Shown piece by piece: positions 1-11,638 of a DNA stretch of 64,000 bases. Both the position numbers and the translations under genes were made by a program. The notes beneath the pieces were generated by a model, which was not told the origin of the DNA, ran no database searches, and saw nothing but the letters and a program-made list of their open reading frames with translations. The stretch is taken from the NCBI GenBank assembly GCA_032871835.1, contig CM065299.1, forward strand, positions 30,492,074 to 30,556,073, read 5' to 3'. This DNA is from Dipteronia dyeriana. Taxonomy: Eukaryota > Streptophyta > Magnoliopsida > Sapindales > Sapindaceae. How positions within the stretch are numbered: position 1 is the first letter of the stretch; every line of letters begins with the position of its first letter.

Positions 1-598
1 AGATGAAGACAATGTATGAAACATGAGTTGAAAGTATAGTATCTTTTAACTTTGAACTTGAAATCAATAGTATGAGTAACTGAAATGACCGAAACTCAAT
101 CAAGAATGATTTAAGACTAAATCCAAGTTCAATATCCATGTTATACAAACATATACACACAAACACAATTCACACTAGAATGCAAACTACATAGAGATAG
201 TTTCCAATCATGCATATTCCAAAGCATATTATTTCCAAACCAATGCATGAGCATTCATCTTAAAGTGTGTAAATGTGTTATACATGGTGCACAATGATGC
301 AAGGACACATATGAATGAATTGTATGTGTGTGCCTATAAAGGTGAACAACTATTCAGGGACACAAATGTATGATATGTGTGTGTGTGCCTAAGCCTTGTA
401 AGAGAAAGATAAGGTCTTAGTATACATTTGTAGAACCAAATTGCATCCTTTCTCTTAGAAGACTTAGAACTTGCTTTGACTTGTTGTTTCTTCTTCCTTG
501 AAGCTTGAATCATTATGAACCTAAACAACTAAGTCATTACAAGTAAACATCATTTTGATATGGAATTCATGCCAACACAAACTAAAACTTAACAGATG
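1..598 (-). repeat. Non-coding 3' part of a Copia remnant, cut by the window edge
   Basis: No supported gene. The stretch joins 3086-4454 once the solo LTR at 604-3080 and its 5-bp target duplication are removed, so it is best read as the distal 3' non-coding part of the minus-strand Sirevirus-like remnant whose gag lies at 4735-6786. It is AT-rich with short TG/CA-rich runs. The assignment rests on position and base composition, not on homology to a named part. Confidence 0.35.
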
Positions 599-603
599 CT
601 ATA

Positions 604-3080
604 TGTTAGGATTAAGCTCGATAGCAAGAGTGTAATATTGTAATTAACAATCTTTTTATATGAATAAAGTGATTTCTAGTTTAACAAAACTTATAGCATT
701 TATAGTTTAATTATTATAATTGTCAAAAGTAAATAATCATAAGGTCAAAAGACTATGAGAAAAGAAAAATTGTCCATACATCTAGATATGTATGAGGTAG
801 ATACAATTCTTTAGTTAGTCTTGAATAATATTCACAACTTAAGATAAAAGGTTTGGGTGCCTTTATCTTGTCAAAGTTATAGATTCTTTTGCTAGCATTT
901 GAGTGTGATTAAATGTGTTATGATGAGTCTAAAATCATCAAAGTGTGGTGTCTTTGGGCAAAATAATCTAGTGCACTAGGTGCATTGAATAGGATAAAAA
1001 TGAAATACTTTATCTAGAACCGTCAATGGATAAAAGTTTTCATTTGAAGACAATCGAATATTCTATCTCAATCCTGAGATAAATGATGGACTTATGGTTA
1101 CAAGTGTTATCATTTGAGCTATCAATGAGTACGATTATATAGCATAGTCTATCCTCGATAGTTTGATGGTATTCATTTGTTAATCGATAAAGGACTTCAT
1201 TTATAGATATGGACATCGTGGCTCCATTTATTGAATGAGAGTAGAATACCATCATATGGATGTTTTGAGGTATTGGATATTAAATCTTAAAGTTAAGTTT
1301 TCAATAGTGTCTATTGAAAAATGGCTTCTGGACAAGTCAAAATATCCAAGTTCAAAATGTGGTCATATGAGTAAATATGGTAATTTGGAGAGCTGTAGGC
1401 GGTCTATAAGCTCTTGGCGATTACTGGTATTCTTCACGAGGATACACTTTCTCCAATAAGATTGTCTAGGGTACGAATGAGAAACATCAACTTATTCTAT
1501 CTTTATTTAAGAGTTCAATTTTAGTTCTTTAGTGGAATGAACTAAAATTAAATAGATTGGACCTAAGTGAATCATTTGTTGATTGTGATTAGGTTGTGTC
1601 TATAGGAGCTTAAATTTAGATAGCCCGCCAAGATCCCTAATCCACACGAACTTGCATGGATCACTTGATATATTCTATCAGACCAATTTAGGGGTCCATC
1701 TGGAATTGTAATAAGGCATGTGAACTTGTTTCTTTTTGTAAGAATAGGTCTAGTTTATATGTGGACTTTTTATTAAGGTCCAATGGATTTAATAAAATAA
1801 AAAAAATAATATATGGCTCTTATATTAAGGTATGGGCGGCAAAGGCTATTAATAATAGCTTTAATATATTATTTTTTATTTTATTATTTAAATAAATAGG
1901 AATTAATTAATTTGTTGATTAATTAATTATTTAATTAAAAGTCAAAATCTTTTCCTAGTAGGAGATGGTCTCCTAAAACTATACTATTGTTGGTAGTATA
2001 GTTAATGTTAAAGACTATATTTGATAAGTAGATAAATAAACGGAGTTATTTATCTAATCAAATTAGGAAGTCTTTAATATGGTTACAAATACACTATTGA
2101 GTTGGATTAGGAGTCTTGGTGTAGAAAAGAATTCTTTTTGGAAAAGGATTCTTGGTCACCAAGTAAAACTACTTAGTGGTAGAATTCTTATTTGAAAAGG
2201 ATTCATAACCACAAAGTTAATCTACCTAAGGATAGGATTCTTGTCTATCAAGTTATCCTTCTTAGGAAAGATTGAACTCTCCTAATCTATAACAAAGACA
2301 TAAAATTCGGCCAACAACATATGGTTATAGGAGAAGTTAGACTTCCTTTTAGAAAATGACTCTTAACTACCATATAAATCCACCTAAGGAAATGATTCTT
2401 GACAACCAAGTAAATCCTTCTTAGGAAAGATTTATCATCCTATATATATGTGCATGGTGAATTTCGGTCATGACTAATGTGATTTGGAGGTTAATTCGGC
2501 CAAGCTCTATATTTCTTAGTGAAGAATTCAGCCACCATAGGAACTTCGAGGGAGAAAAATCTGATTTTACCCTAGACAAAATTCAATCATCTCTAAGCAA
2601 TAATGTGTGAATTCGGCCAAGTAGACAAAAAAAGGGAACGTTTTTGTTTTCGATAGTATACTAATATCCTTTACACCAAAAGGGTTTTGTGTAAAACATG
2701 GAATCAAGGTTCACACGAGTTTCAATCAAATTGATTGATAATTCACAAGTGACTGGACGTTCTTGGATTTTTTTCTTGGAGGATATTTGTAACTAACAAA
2801 GAAAAGATTTTTTGCTTTGTCTCCATCCTCAGGAATACAATTTAAAGAAAGGGAGCCCACACTCCTAGGTGATTCACGTTTGAGGATTGGAAGATCTTGC
2901 GGAATCAATTCGGCGCTTGTTCAATCATCACATGAAAAAGGTACGATACTTTTATATACATCAATTAATTTAGGGTTAAGGTTCTCATTGCATAAAAGGG
3001 AAATTTATTTATTTATATGCAAACCCTAAATTCGTTTTTTATCACGCTTCTGTTGCATTTTGAATCCATTTTTCCCTACA
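604..3080 (+). mobile_element. Solo LTR (about 2.48 kb) with 5-bp target duplication
   Basis: The element begins TGTTAGGATT and ends TTTCCCTACA, that is TG...CA. It is flanked on both sides by the same 5 bp, CTATA (599-603 and 3081-3085), as expected for LTR-retrotransposon integration. No PBS, gag-pol or second LTR adjoins it, so this is a solo LTR left by LTR-LTR recombination. A second copy of the same family lies inverted at 22114-24439; the two align along their whole length except for an extra stretch of about 130-150 bp near 2000-2130 here. Plus orientation is nominal, because an isolated LTR does not show which way the element was transcribed. The superfamily cannot be read from the LTR alone. 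Confidence 0.88.
2130..2430 (+). repeat. Degenerate tandem repeat inside the solo LTR
   Basis: About five imperfect copies of a roughly 60-bp unit of the form 'AAAAGGATTCTTGGTCACCA...AAGT.AA.C.ACTTAGG' follow one another. Related units appear in reverse orientation at about 22720-23020 in the inverted copy. No ORF is present. The repeat is a family-specific LTR feature of unknown role. Confidence 0.5.
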
Positions 3081-3085
3081 CTATA

Positions 3086-4454
3086 TACATACAACAAAAG
3101 TGAGTGAAAGACAAAACAAGCATATTAGTCACAAATATATAAAAACGAAGACATATGACTTAAGAATGAATCATCATGCAAGACAAAGATAGTGAGTAAT
3201 ATCTTACATGTATCATTAAGTCAAAAATATGCCAACATATAACAAAATGAAGCATGTGAACATATCATAAAAGAGAACAATGTCTAGCATACAATGCTCC
3301 CTCTTGATAAATGCTATAACTAAAATCAATGATAGCATAAAGTTCACAAAGATGTTCACACAATCACACATTCAAGCAATTTGAAGAAATATCAACAAAA
3401 TAAGCTTCATATGCTAAGAGAGATACACAAAGATTTATCAAGTTCTCTCATAATTCTTCAACAATTGCTAAAATATCATCATACTCATAAACAAAGTGTG
3501 TGTATGGGATATATGCTTCAAATATATATCAAGAAGTAGTTTGATAATCAACATGCAAACAATTTCCAACAACTATTCATCTTAAGCTTTTTCCATAAAA
3601 AGTCAAACCGATTATCATCCAGAATTTTTTGCTTTTAAGAGAATAGATTTCAACATATGAGCTTGTGTGCATGTGGCTCGTCATCCCATTTCTGTTTTTC
3701 AACCCGAGCACATTTGATTTTCAACTATACTTCTTTTTAAGCCTTCCTCCTTTTATTTTTAGGCTTTGAATCAAAGAATTTTTTTTTATGATTCCATTTC
3801 AACACTTCTTTGATTTTTCCATTTTTTTTAAACATAAACAAAATTCACTTCATGGTGGCTTTCACTCATCACAATGGTGTATCTCTTTCCAACATTGGGT
3901 AGCTTTCAGTACCAATGTGTGTAGCCCTTTCCATGAAGGTGCACGTTGGGTTCTATGTATTTACCGAAGCAAAATGGATACTAACCATAGGTCATTTTAA
4001 ATGTACTTAAGCACAAAAACTTCAAGCTGTATCCAAAGTTTACATATTAGTAAACTCAACCTACTAGCAAAACATATAAGAGAAGCAATGCAATTTTAGA
4101 AAACCAAGATTTTATGGCTCATAAGCACATGATCTAAGAACAATAAGTAGAGACTTATTCAAGATCATTACTTCTCTAATGAGTAGGTTTCAAAGAATAT
4201 GAAGCTCATATTTTCAAAAGTAATGTCACTTAATATACTATACACAAACAATCATCAAAGTTAAGATCAATGTGAAAAATTTCACTATTAGATCCTAAAA
4301 TAGCAAATGTAAATGAGAACCATATGTATGCTATACAAAATTCTCTAATATGACATGCTATGAGTTGTATATCAAAAATTGAGTCAAAAGATGAATATCT
4401 AAGAGAACATGCATTAGAGTATAGAGATACCTTTTTGCACATTATATTCACCAA
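3086..4454 (-). repeat. Non-coding 3' region of a minus-strand Copia remnant
   Basis: AT-rich stretch without a supported gene. Read on the minus strand it follows the truncated gag at 4735. Near 3296-3310 it carries the complement of a GAGGGAGCATTG motif like the GGGGGAGCATTG polypurine motif of the full-length element at 17588, which supports a Sirevirus-type 3' region. The pol gene expected between gag and this region is missing, so an internal deletion of several kilobases is inferred. Confidence 0.45.
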
Positions 4455-4734
4455 ATATCATACTTCCGCCCTTTTTATGAGCACTCTTGCCTTGAATGTC
4501 TTCATGACACCAAGTTGACGATGTTTCACAACAAGAGTATAAAAAGCATAATATCTCAACACATATATCAAAAGAACTTCTCTAAAGTTAATCAACAAAT
4601 TTTGACCATCATAACAAACATGATGTGAGATAACCAAGTTCATATCAAAACATGGAGTATTCAAAGCTAGCAAGCAAGAATTCTCAACACAATTGATATA
4701 TTGTCTCAAAGCTATCTCACATGTGCTTATTATA

Positions 4735-6786
4735 TTAGTGATAAGAGCATTCACCCTTGAACCACTTGTTCTTTGGTGTACCTACACAAATATTTCCAAT
4801 ATCATCCTTGACAACAATGTTAAATCTAGAGTAAAGTCCTTCAATGACTTGATTAACAAGAATATCATTAACACACTCTTCCTTGACATTTTCAACACAA
4901 GTTTTGTCAAGTTGAACAAGATTAGTTTTCTTTATACTCCAAAACTTCTTTTCATTCTTAGCAAAATTATCATGTTTTTCAACTTTCAAATCCTTAGCAT
5001 GTTCAAGTTGAAGTTTAATCTCCTTATCTCTAGATTCATTCCCTAATTTAAATTTTTCAATATATTTATAACACCTAGGCTTAATGTGACCTATTGTGTT
5101 GCAATAATGGCAAATTGGAATAAAAGATGAGATTATACCTTTTGGAGTTGAACTAGCTTCACTAGGAGTTTGCAAAGATACCTTGTTCACCAAATTCTTC
5201 TTGGCTTTTGATCTTCTCTTCTTGTGTGGTTTCTTATCAATCACGACTTCATCCAAGGGAGTAGAAAGTGGTGCTTCCAAGAGCTCCTCTTCAACTGCCA
5301 AGTCGTCTTCACCACTATGAGAGTTAACAAGATTCCTAACACTAGACACACTTACCGAATCATTCACTAAGTCCTTGATGGCCTCCTTAGCCGTGTCTAT
5401 CTCTTCCTTTAATTCTTGTTCTCTCTTCTTCAAAGAAGATATCACATTATCCTTCTCAAGTTTTATCTTTTCAAGTTCTCTAAACTTCTTCATAATATCA
5501 TCTTTCTCACCAAGAAGTCTACGAGTGACAATCACAAACTCATCTAGTTGTTTCTTGATCAAATCATCCTTCTCAACTACCTCTCTTAGAGTATTTTCTC
5601 TAGCTTTTTCAAGATTTTCTATCTTGTCCAATAACTCAAGATTAGTAAGAATGGAACTAAAGCTTCCATGATGATTTGCATCAAAGTTCTTGTTCAAAGA
5701 TATTGTACCATCAACATCTAGTGGAGAATGAGAAACCATTAGAGCTACAAATTTGCTCACTAACTCTTCATCACTTGAAGACTCACTACTAGAGCTCTCA
5801 TTGTCACTAGAGTTATCATCACTCCAAGTAGCCGCCAACACTTTACCTTTCTTGTCCTTCTTAGATGGCTTCTTGGTGCACTCACTAGAAAATTGATCGA
5901 AACCATGACAATTATAGCATTGAACATCTTTCTTGTTCATGGCTTGACTATTCTTCTCATTCATTGGAGATGATGTTTTCTTAACTTCCTTTTCCTTAGA
6001 AGACTTACCTCTAGGCTTGGCATCCTTCTTTAGAAACTTCTTGAACTTTCTAACCAAAAGAGCCATCTCTTCATTTTCATCATCACTCTCCTCAATAGCT
6101 TTGAGAGCGATTCCTTTATTCTTAATCCTTGGCTTCAAGCACATCTCATAAGTTTAGAGAGATCCAAGCAACTCATCAATGTTCATACTATCCACATCCT
6201 TGCTTTACTCAATTGCAGTCACATTTGATTTGAATCTCTTAGGAAGAGACCTAAGGATTTTCCAATTTAAACGCTCTTTTGAGATAGATACTCCAAGTGC
6301 TTGACATTGGTTAGCAATGTTAAGAAGCCAAAATTGAAAGTCTTCAAACTTTTCTTCTTCACCCATACTTAAACCTTCAAATTGTGATGCCAACATTTGA
6401 AGCCTCGATTTTTTCACCACTAAGGTTCCTTCATTAGTAACTTGGAGAGTACCCTAAGCTTCCTTTGTGGATTCAAGATTTTGAATGTAAGAGAATTGAT
6501 GCCCATAAACTCCTCCAAAGATGGCATTCATAGCACGATGGTGCCATTTATCAACCTCAAACTCATTCGTTGTCCATTCACTCATTAGCTTGAGTATCAT
6601 GGTTCCATCATCTTAAACCTTAGTAGGAGGACTATAACCTTCTTCCACTACCATTCAAGCCCTTTCATCAATAGAGCGGATGTAGGCTTTCATCCTCAAC
6701 TTCCAATACCCATAGTTAGTGCCTCGAAGTATTGGTGACCTAGTATTTGAGGCTTCTTCTGCCATTACATCATCTTGTAAACCCAT
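4735..6786 (-). pseudogene. Copia (Sirevirus-like) gag, broken
   Basis: Structural (capsid/nucleocapsid) protein of a Ty1/Copia element. The likely start is the ATG at 6786-6784, about 70 bp after the primer-binding site. Minus-strand translation gives a UBN2-type gag domain with stops at several points (about 6200 and 6150), then a 469-codon open stretch (4735-6144). In that stretch, residues about 76-89 form a CCHC-like knuckle, CYNCHGFDQFSSEC, whose His is replaced by Gln. Residues about 168-265 are a Lys/Glu-rich predicted coiled coil, and residues 345-358 form an intact knuckle, CHYCNTIGHIKPRC. The frame ends just where the protease DSG motif would start (WFKGECSYH), and protease, integrase and RT are absent. 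Two zinc knuckles and a long coiled coil match Sirevirus gag. Non-functional. Confidence 0.82.
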
Positions 6787-6855
6787 GACTTTAAAAGCAT
6801 TGCAAAAACCGTGAATGTATCATCTGGACTCTCACTAAGTACAATCTAGTGTCCT

Positions 6856-6867
6856 GCTCTGATACCA
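6856..6867 (-). promoter_or_regulatory. Primer-binding site (initiator Met-tRNA type)
   Basis: The complement reads TGGTATCAGAGC, the standard plant Copia primer-binding site complementary to initiator methionine tRNA. It lies immediately downstream, on the minus strand, of a TG...CA-type LTR edge at about 6870, which fixes the orientation of the gag remnant. Confidence 0.8.
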
Positions 6868-6869
6868 AT

Positions 6870-6957
6870 TGAAAATACAAACACTGTTAAATGCTCAAGG
6901 CTAACCTATACGTTTTTGTTGTCGAATCTGTAATTTGGGGCAGTTTACAAGTACTTA
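6870..6957 (-). repeat. Truncated LTR edge of the gag remnant
   Basis: A short scrap of LTR next to the PBS; the LTR edge reads CA on the minus strand. It is cut off after less than 100 bp, where the unrelated Copia RT/RNase H fragment begins. The exact breakpoint is uncertain. Confidence 0.45.
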
Positions 6958-6959
6958 GA

Positions 6960-7750
6960 TATGATGAATAATGGACCTCAATCATACAAACTCTCGACTT
7001 GCTTCATGAAGCGTAAAGATCTCAGAATGGTTAGAAGAAGTAGTAACGAGAGTTTGCTTGGTAGAGTGCCACGAAATTGTTGTACCGTTATATGTGAAAA
7101 TATATTCAGTCTGTGAATGTGACTTATGAGGATCATAGAGATAACCAGCATCAGCATAACTGACAAGTCCTGAATTATTTGATCTTGAATAAAACAAACC
7201 CAAGTCTATAGTTCTTCAAAGGTATCAGAAAGTATTTTTAATCTCATTCCAATGTCGTTGAGTTGGCACATAATTAAATCTTGCCAATAGATTCATATAA
7301 ATACAATATTTGGTCTCGTACATTGTGCTAAATATAATAAGGCATCGATTGCATTAAGATATGATACTTTTGGACCAAGTATCATTTCATCAATATCCTT
7401 AGGTCGAAATGGATCTTTTTTGGGATCTAAAGACCGAATAACCATAGGAGAACTCAAAGGATTAGACTTGTCCATGGTTAATCATTTTAGAATATTCTCG
7501 ATGAAAGCTAATTGATGGACAAATATTCCATCTGATTTATGATCGATCTCCTAGCCGGGATAGAATTTTGTTTTTCCCAAATCTTTCAACCCAAATTCTC
7601 TTTTCAAATATTCAGCAGTTTTTAGAAGCTCTTCAGGAGTTCTAATTAAATTCATGTTATTGACATATACTGTTTCAATTGTAAATTCGGATTCCAATGT
7701 CTTTATGAATACACATGAGGCATATATGAACTTTAATTTATAGCCCATTT
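6960..7750 (-). pseudogene. Copia reverse transcriptase / RNase H fragment
   Basis: Minus-strand translations, in order from 7750 down, match the end of a Copia pol. First comes the RT palm end with TPEELLKTAEYLKREFGLKD and LGKTKFYPG. Next is the connection segment with YLNAIDALLYLAQCTRPNI. Last is RNase H with GYLYDPHKSHSQTEYIF and ISWHSTKQTL. The catalytic YVDD motif reads YVNN (ETVYVNNMNLI), so the two metal-binding aspartates are lost. The frame is interrupted by a stop or frameshift at about 7480-7550 and about 7210-7290. No gag, integrase or LTR accompanies it. It differs in sequence from the gag remnant next to it and from the full element at 10-19.5 kb, so it is a separate Copia family. 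Dead fragment. Confidence 0.85.
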
Positions 7751-9300
7751 TACGACGTTTTAATTAAGATAATCACATCACATTCTTCCAAATTGCTTTA
7801 AAACATATAAAAATCTTTTTAACTTTATTAAACATAAGTTATGAGAATTTTAATTATATGTTTTTGGCATTTTGAATCCTTCAAGGATTATTCCGATCAT
7901 ATTTATATTAATTATGGAACAAAATATTTGTATATGATCAAATATTGGGTTTCTGTAGTAAACCCTTCGTTTCTTAATTTTCGTATGAATAATCATTTTA
8001 ATAAAAGAAATGTTTGACGTCTTCAAGCATCTACACTATATGTCCTTGAATATAGCTTTGTCTTTTGGACAACAATATTATATCGACATTCATCCACAAT
8101 TTGTGATTCAAGTTCCTCATCAGTTCATAATATGCAGAGCAACACTATATAAAATCACAATTTTTTGTTTAAAGTACATATTCCTCTTCAATGGATACTA
8201 TAAAATTTTATAGTGGGGAACTACAATATTTGTATACATTCAATATACGTGCCTTTGCATAGGCAATTGAGATCCCTTTAATTTATGAGTCTCAGAGGTG
8301 GAAATTACATTCCCATTACTTTGTACCTTTTCGAAAAGGTTTTTATCTCTTCAAGGAAATTTAACTCTCTAGGAGTCATGATGAGGATTGCATATAGCTT
8401 GAGCATTATACTTAATTAACATGATCATGATCTATTCGCTTCAGGAATATTAACTTTTAAATAAAAGTCGAATTTCACACTTCTAGTGTACCACAAATAA
8501 TTTATTTGTTGTCATTTGTATAAATTGTTCTTTAAGGACAATCACCGGGTTTATATATTGGCAATTAATAAATTCATTAGAATATGCAGTTTTCAAGTGA
8601 ATGATCCTTTGAACTTTAAACAATGATCAAGATAATATAAGGATGATGCATGACAACTGCAATTTCACATCGTTAATTTTTTTAATTATATTTTTCTCCT
8701 TCCAATGACGTGAATTTATTTGTTTGTTGGCCCAATTTTGCTATCCTACATGGATTTCTTTGCAACATCAAAATATCATTTTCATACATATTTATAATGT
8801 CATACCATTCTTCAATGATATATTGAACAATTATATTATCCTTCAGGAACTGTCACAAAAAAATCAACAGATTCTATATGAATTACTCAATTGTAAGAAT
8901 GGAATTTTATGCTTCTAGCATGAGACAATATAATACAACATTTATTTATGATGTATATTTTTATGACTAAATAGATTCTTTAAGGTCTATTAAAGTAACC
9001 AATTGTCACTTGTAGACTTTTTTTGTTTTTCACTTTATATCATACAATTAGCTCTTCGGGAGCCTTTATATATACTTGGTAAAATATCAACATGATATTT
9101 ATGTATACTTCAGGTATATACCACTATTTTCATCTTAAAACCCACCAATAGTAAACATTTTTATTAGTTTGTTTTGGTGTGATTCCACCTCTGCTGGCTG
9201 GATTTTCTTATTATGATCACCAATGTCATGATAATTTTAATTGACCAAAATTTCCAACATGACGATTAGATGACTTAACATTCACTTCAGGGAATGATGT
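7751..9300. other. Non-coding stretch with recurring CTTCAGG-like motifs
   Basis: No reading frame here is supported. The plus strand repeats short variants of CTTCAGGA, CTTCAAGGA or CTTCGGGAG every 50-300 bp (for example near 7880, 8350, 8440, 8847, 9050, 9110 and 9290) in otherwise AT-rich DNA. Its position upstream of the minus-strand RT fragment suggests it could be internal non-coding retroelement sequence, but this is inference. Confidence 0.3.
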
Positions 9301-10002
9301 CAATTAATATCATAGAGCAAGATAAATGATTTTGTTCAGGAACAAAAGAAAAAGAAAAAAAAAACAGTTTCCCCACATAATCATTTTTAAGTGCAAAAAG
9401 CATAGCAAATTTAAGGGTGTCAATGTAAACCATGAATATAAGATAATTAACCAAGATAATATGTAGAATGTATAATCTAACATATATATATATAACAAAG
9501 TGTTTTTTCACAAACGCAAATCTCTACAGTACGTATTTCTTTGTATTATTATTATTTTTTGTCTGTGTTGTTCATTTAAAAAAAAACTTATGATAAACCC
9601 TAACTTCTATGGCAAACCATAATTAAACTTTAATTTTATTTCAAGTATCAAACTTTCTCATTATTACATGATTATCATATAACAAAGTAATGGGAAAAGA
9701 GTTTTCAGAGCACTCTGATCATACAAGGTCGATATTATTTTACATTTTTTATATAGTTGTAGATATAAATGAGTTTTTTTTAGATAGCGTATATAAAAAA
9801 GAATTCCTTATGGAAAATCTCTTGATCCCATATATGTTCTATATCTTTTCTTTCATAAGACTTCTATATTTTAGATATTTTAAAAGTAAATTAGATCATC
9901 ATTAGAAGAGGATTGATTCCAGAAATAATATGATTTTTTTTATAAATTAGGTGTGTTCATAATTTACAATGGTTTATGTATTATTATATTCATTTAAATA
10001 AG
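9301..10002. other. AT-rich flank, nothing recognised
   Basis: Low-complexity A/T-rich sequence with poly-A, poly-T and (TA)n runs. No ORF with recognisable content, no RNA gene and no repeat boundary other than the target duplication AGTAC at 10003-10007, which belongs to the next element. Confidence 0.5.
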
Positions 10003-10007
10003 AGTAC

Positions 10008-10543
10008 TGTAAAGTCCTCATTTATTGATTGGCTTATTTCGTGAACAAACCACAAATTGGGGTTTCATGTAAGGGTATCTTAGGCTCTCAAGACCTCAAG
10101 AGAAAAAGCACCAAAGGTAAAAATCTTGTGCTTACTTGCTTTGAAGAGATAGTTGCACATACTCACAAATTCTTGCATAACTCTTATTTATATATGTTGT
10201 GTGTTTGTCTGAATTCATGATTTAATTAACTCTTCTTGATTTAGTTGCATCATGTGATTAAAATACCATGTCATGTTATGCATTAGTATAGGATGCATCT
10301 TCATCACTCTATTACTTGTGCAAAATGTGTGTTTGAGTGAGAAGAAATTAGGCTATGTGCTGGTAGAGCGCTACTCGACTAGCGCAGCCTCACCAGCTCA
10401 ACATATCAGTGGGTCGTCTCTTGTCTTGTGCCACTGAGCTGCACTACTTCACCAGGGCCATTGAAAAAATTAGGCTTTGCGCTGGTGGTGCGCTACTCGA
10501 CTTGAGGGGTTTTTTTAAAACGACCTCACTTTGGTTAAAACTC

Positions 10544-10614
<71 letters not shown>

Positions 10615-11512
10615 TCTTTGTATTAAGGTCGTGTATGAGTTCAAAGTATCATATATTTTCCTTAGAACATATTTCAAAAGGAAAAATCTTGCAAGAACTC
10701 ACCTTTATACACTCAAAGTTTCTCCTTATGCATAAAAACATCATCTTGCATCATCTATGGTCATTTAGAGTGCATCAATGGATAGGTTTGCATCATCACA
10801 TCTTGTTTGGTAAGTTTCTCACTATCTTCATATAAGTTAAGTGTTTTTCTTGCCTAACCATCTCTTTTATCATTTATATGCTCTTAGAATATATTCTAGA
10901 TATAAAATAGAGATTGTTTGTGATGACATGATTGAGTTTTGTATTGTGATAGTTACATAGGATTGTTTGATCTATGTTTAGCTAAGCTTTATGAACATGT
11001 CATTTAGCTTTTGATATCTAGGATTGCATTAATTTCCATCTCATTATCCTAGATAAGCATATAAGGTTCCCTAGCCCTGTTTGTTCTTTGAATATCATCA
11101 TATATTCACATAGGCTATTTTGTCTCTTTATTGAGAAGTAATACTTGCATTGCTTCCAGGATTAGGTAGCTTAAATCACAAGCAAATTGAACTAGGTTCA
11201 CTTAATACCGGGATTAGGTAGTGGTAGTGAGTTATATACCGGGAGTAGGTTGTAACGCCTCTATCATCAGTGAATTCGTTGTTCGAGTGTGGCGCACTTA
11301 ACAACCCATGGCTTTTCCCATTTGGAGAGTTTACACATATATCTCAAGTGTCTTTATTATTTCCGCACTTGTTACACTTGTGATATTATTGTGACTAGTT
11401 AGGGGTATTTTCGTTAACTTGACCATTAACGAAAATTGGGTACAATTTGATTAAAATCTATTCACCCTCCCCCCTCTAGATTAATATTAAACACACCATA
11501 ATATTTGTTTCA
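10008..11512 (+). repeat. 5' LTR of the Sirevirus-like element (1505 bp)
   Basis: Begins TGTAAAGTCC and ends ATATTTGTTTCA. It carries two copies of a unit of about 122 bp (starting at about 10350 and 10472) containing GCTACTCGACTAGCGC-type imperfect palindromes, followed by an expanded (TA)n(TG)n microsatellite. The 3' part matches the 3' LTR closely. Promoter elements of the LTR cannot be assigned by eye. Confidence 0.92.
10543..10612 (+). repeat. (TA)n(TG)n microsatellite within the 5' LTR
   Basis: About ten TA units run straight into about twenty-five TG units. The corresponding place in the 3' LTR (about 18563-18575) has only TTTTATATATG, so the tract expanded after insertion, in this LTR only. 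Confidence 0.95.
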
Positions 11513-11514
11513 AT

Positions 11515-11526
11515 TGGTATCAGAGT
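11515..11526 (+). promoter_or_regulatory. Primer-binding site
   Basis: TGGTATCAGAGT, two bases after the LTR end. It differs from the canonical initiator Met-tRNA complement TGGTATCAGAGC only in the last base. It primes minus-strand cDNA synthesis in Copia elements. Confidence 0.9.
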
Positions 11527-11638
11527 AGGTTCCTAGACATACATAGGTGATCCTTGCTCATTTTGGTGTGTGTTGCATTTCTTATGTTTGTGTTGATCAT
11601 TCATACACTTGAATTCATTTCATTCATTCATAAACACA

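Noticed and set aside
10409..10735. 108-codon plus-strand and 77-codon minus-strand frames across the (TG)n tract
   Set aside because: They are products of the microsatellite (runs of Cys-Val or His-Thr) inside an LTR, not genes.
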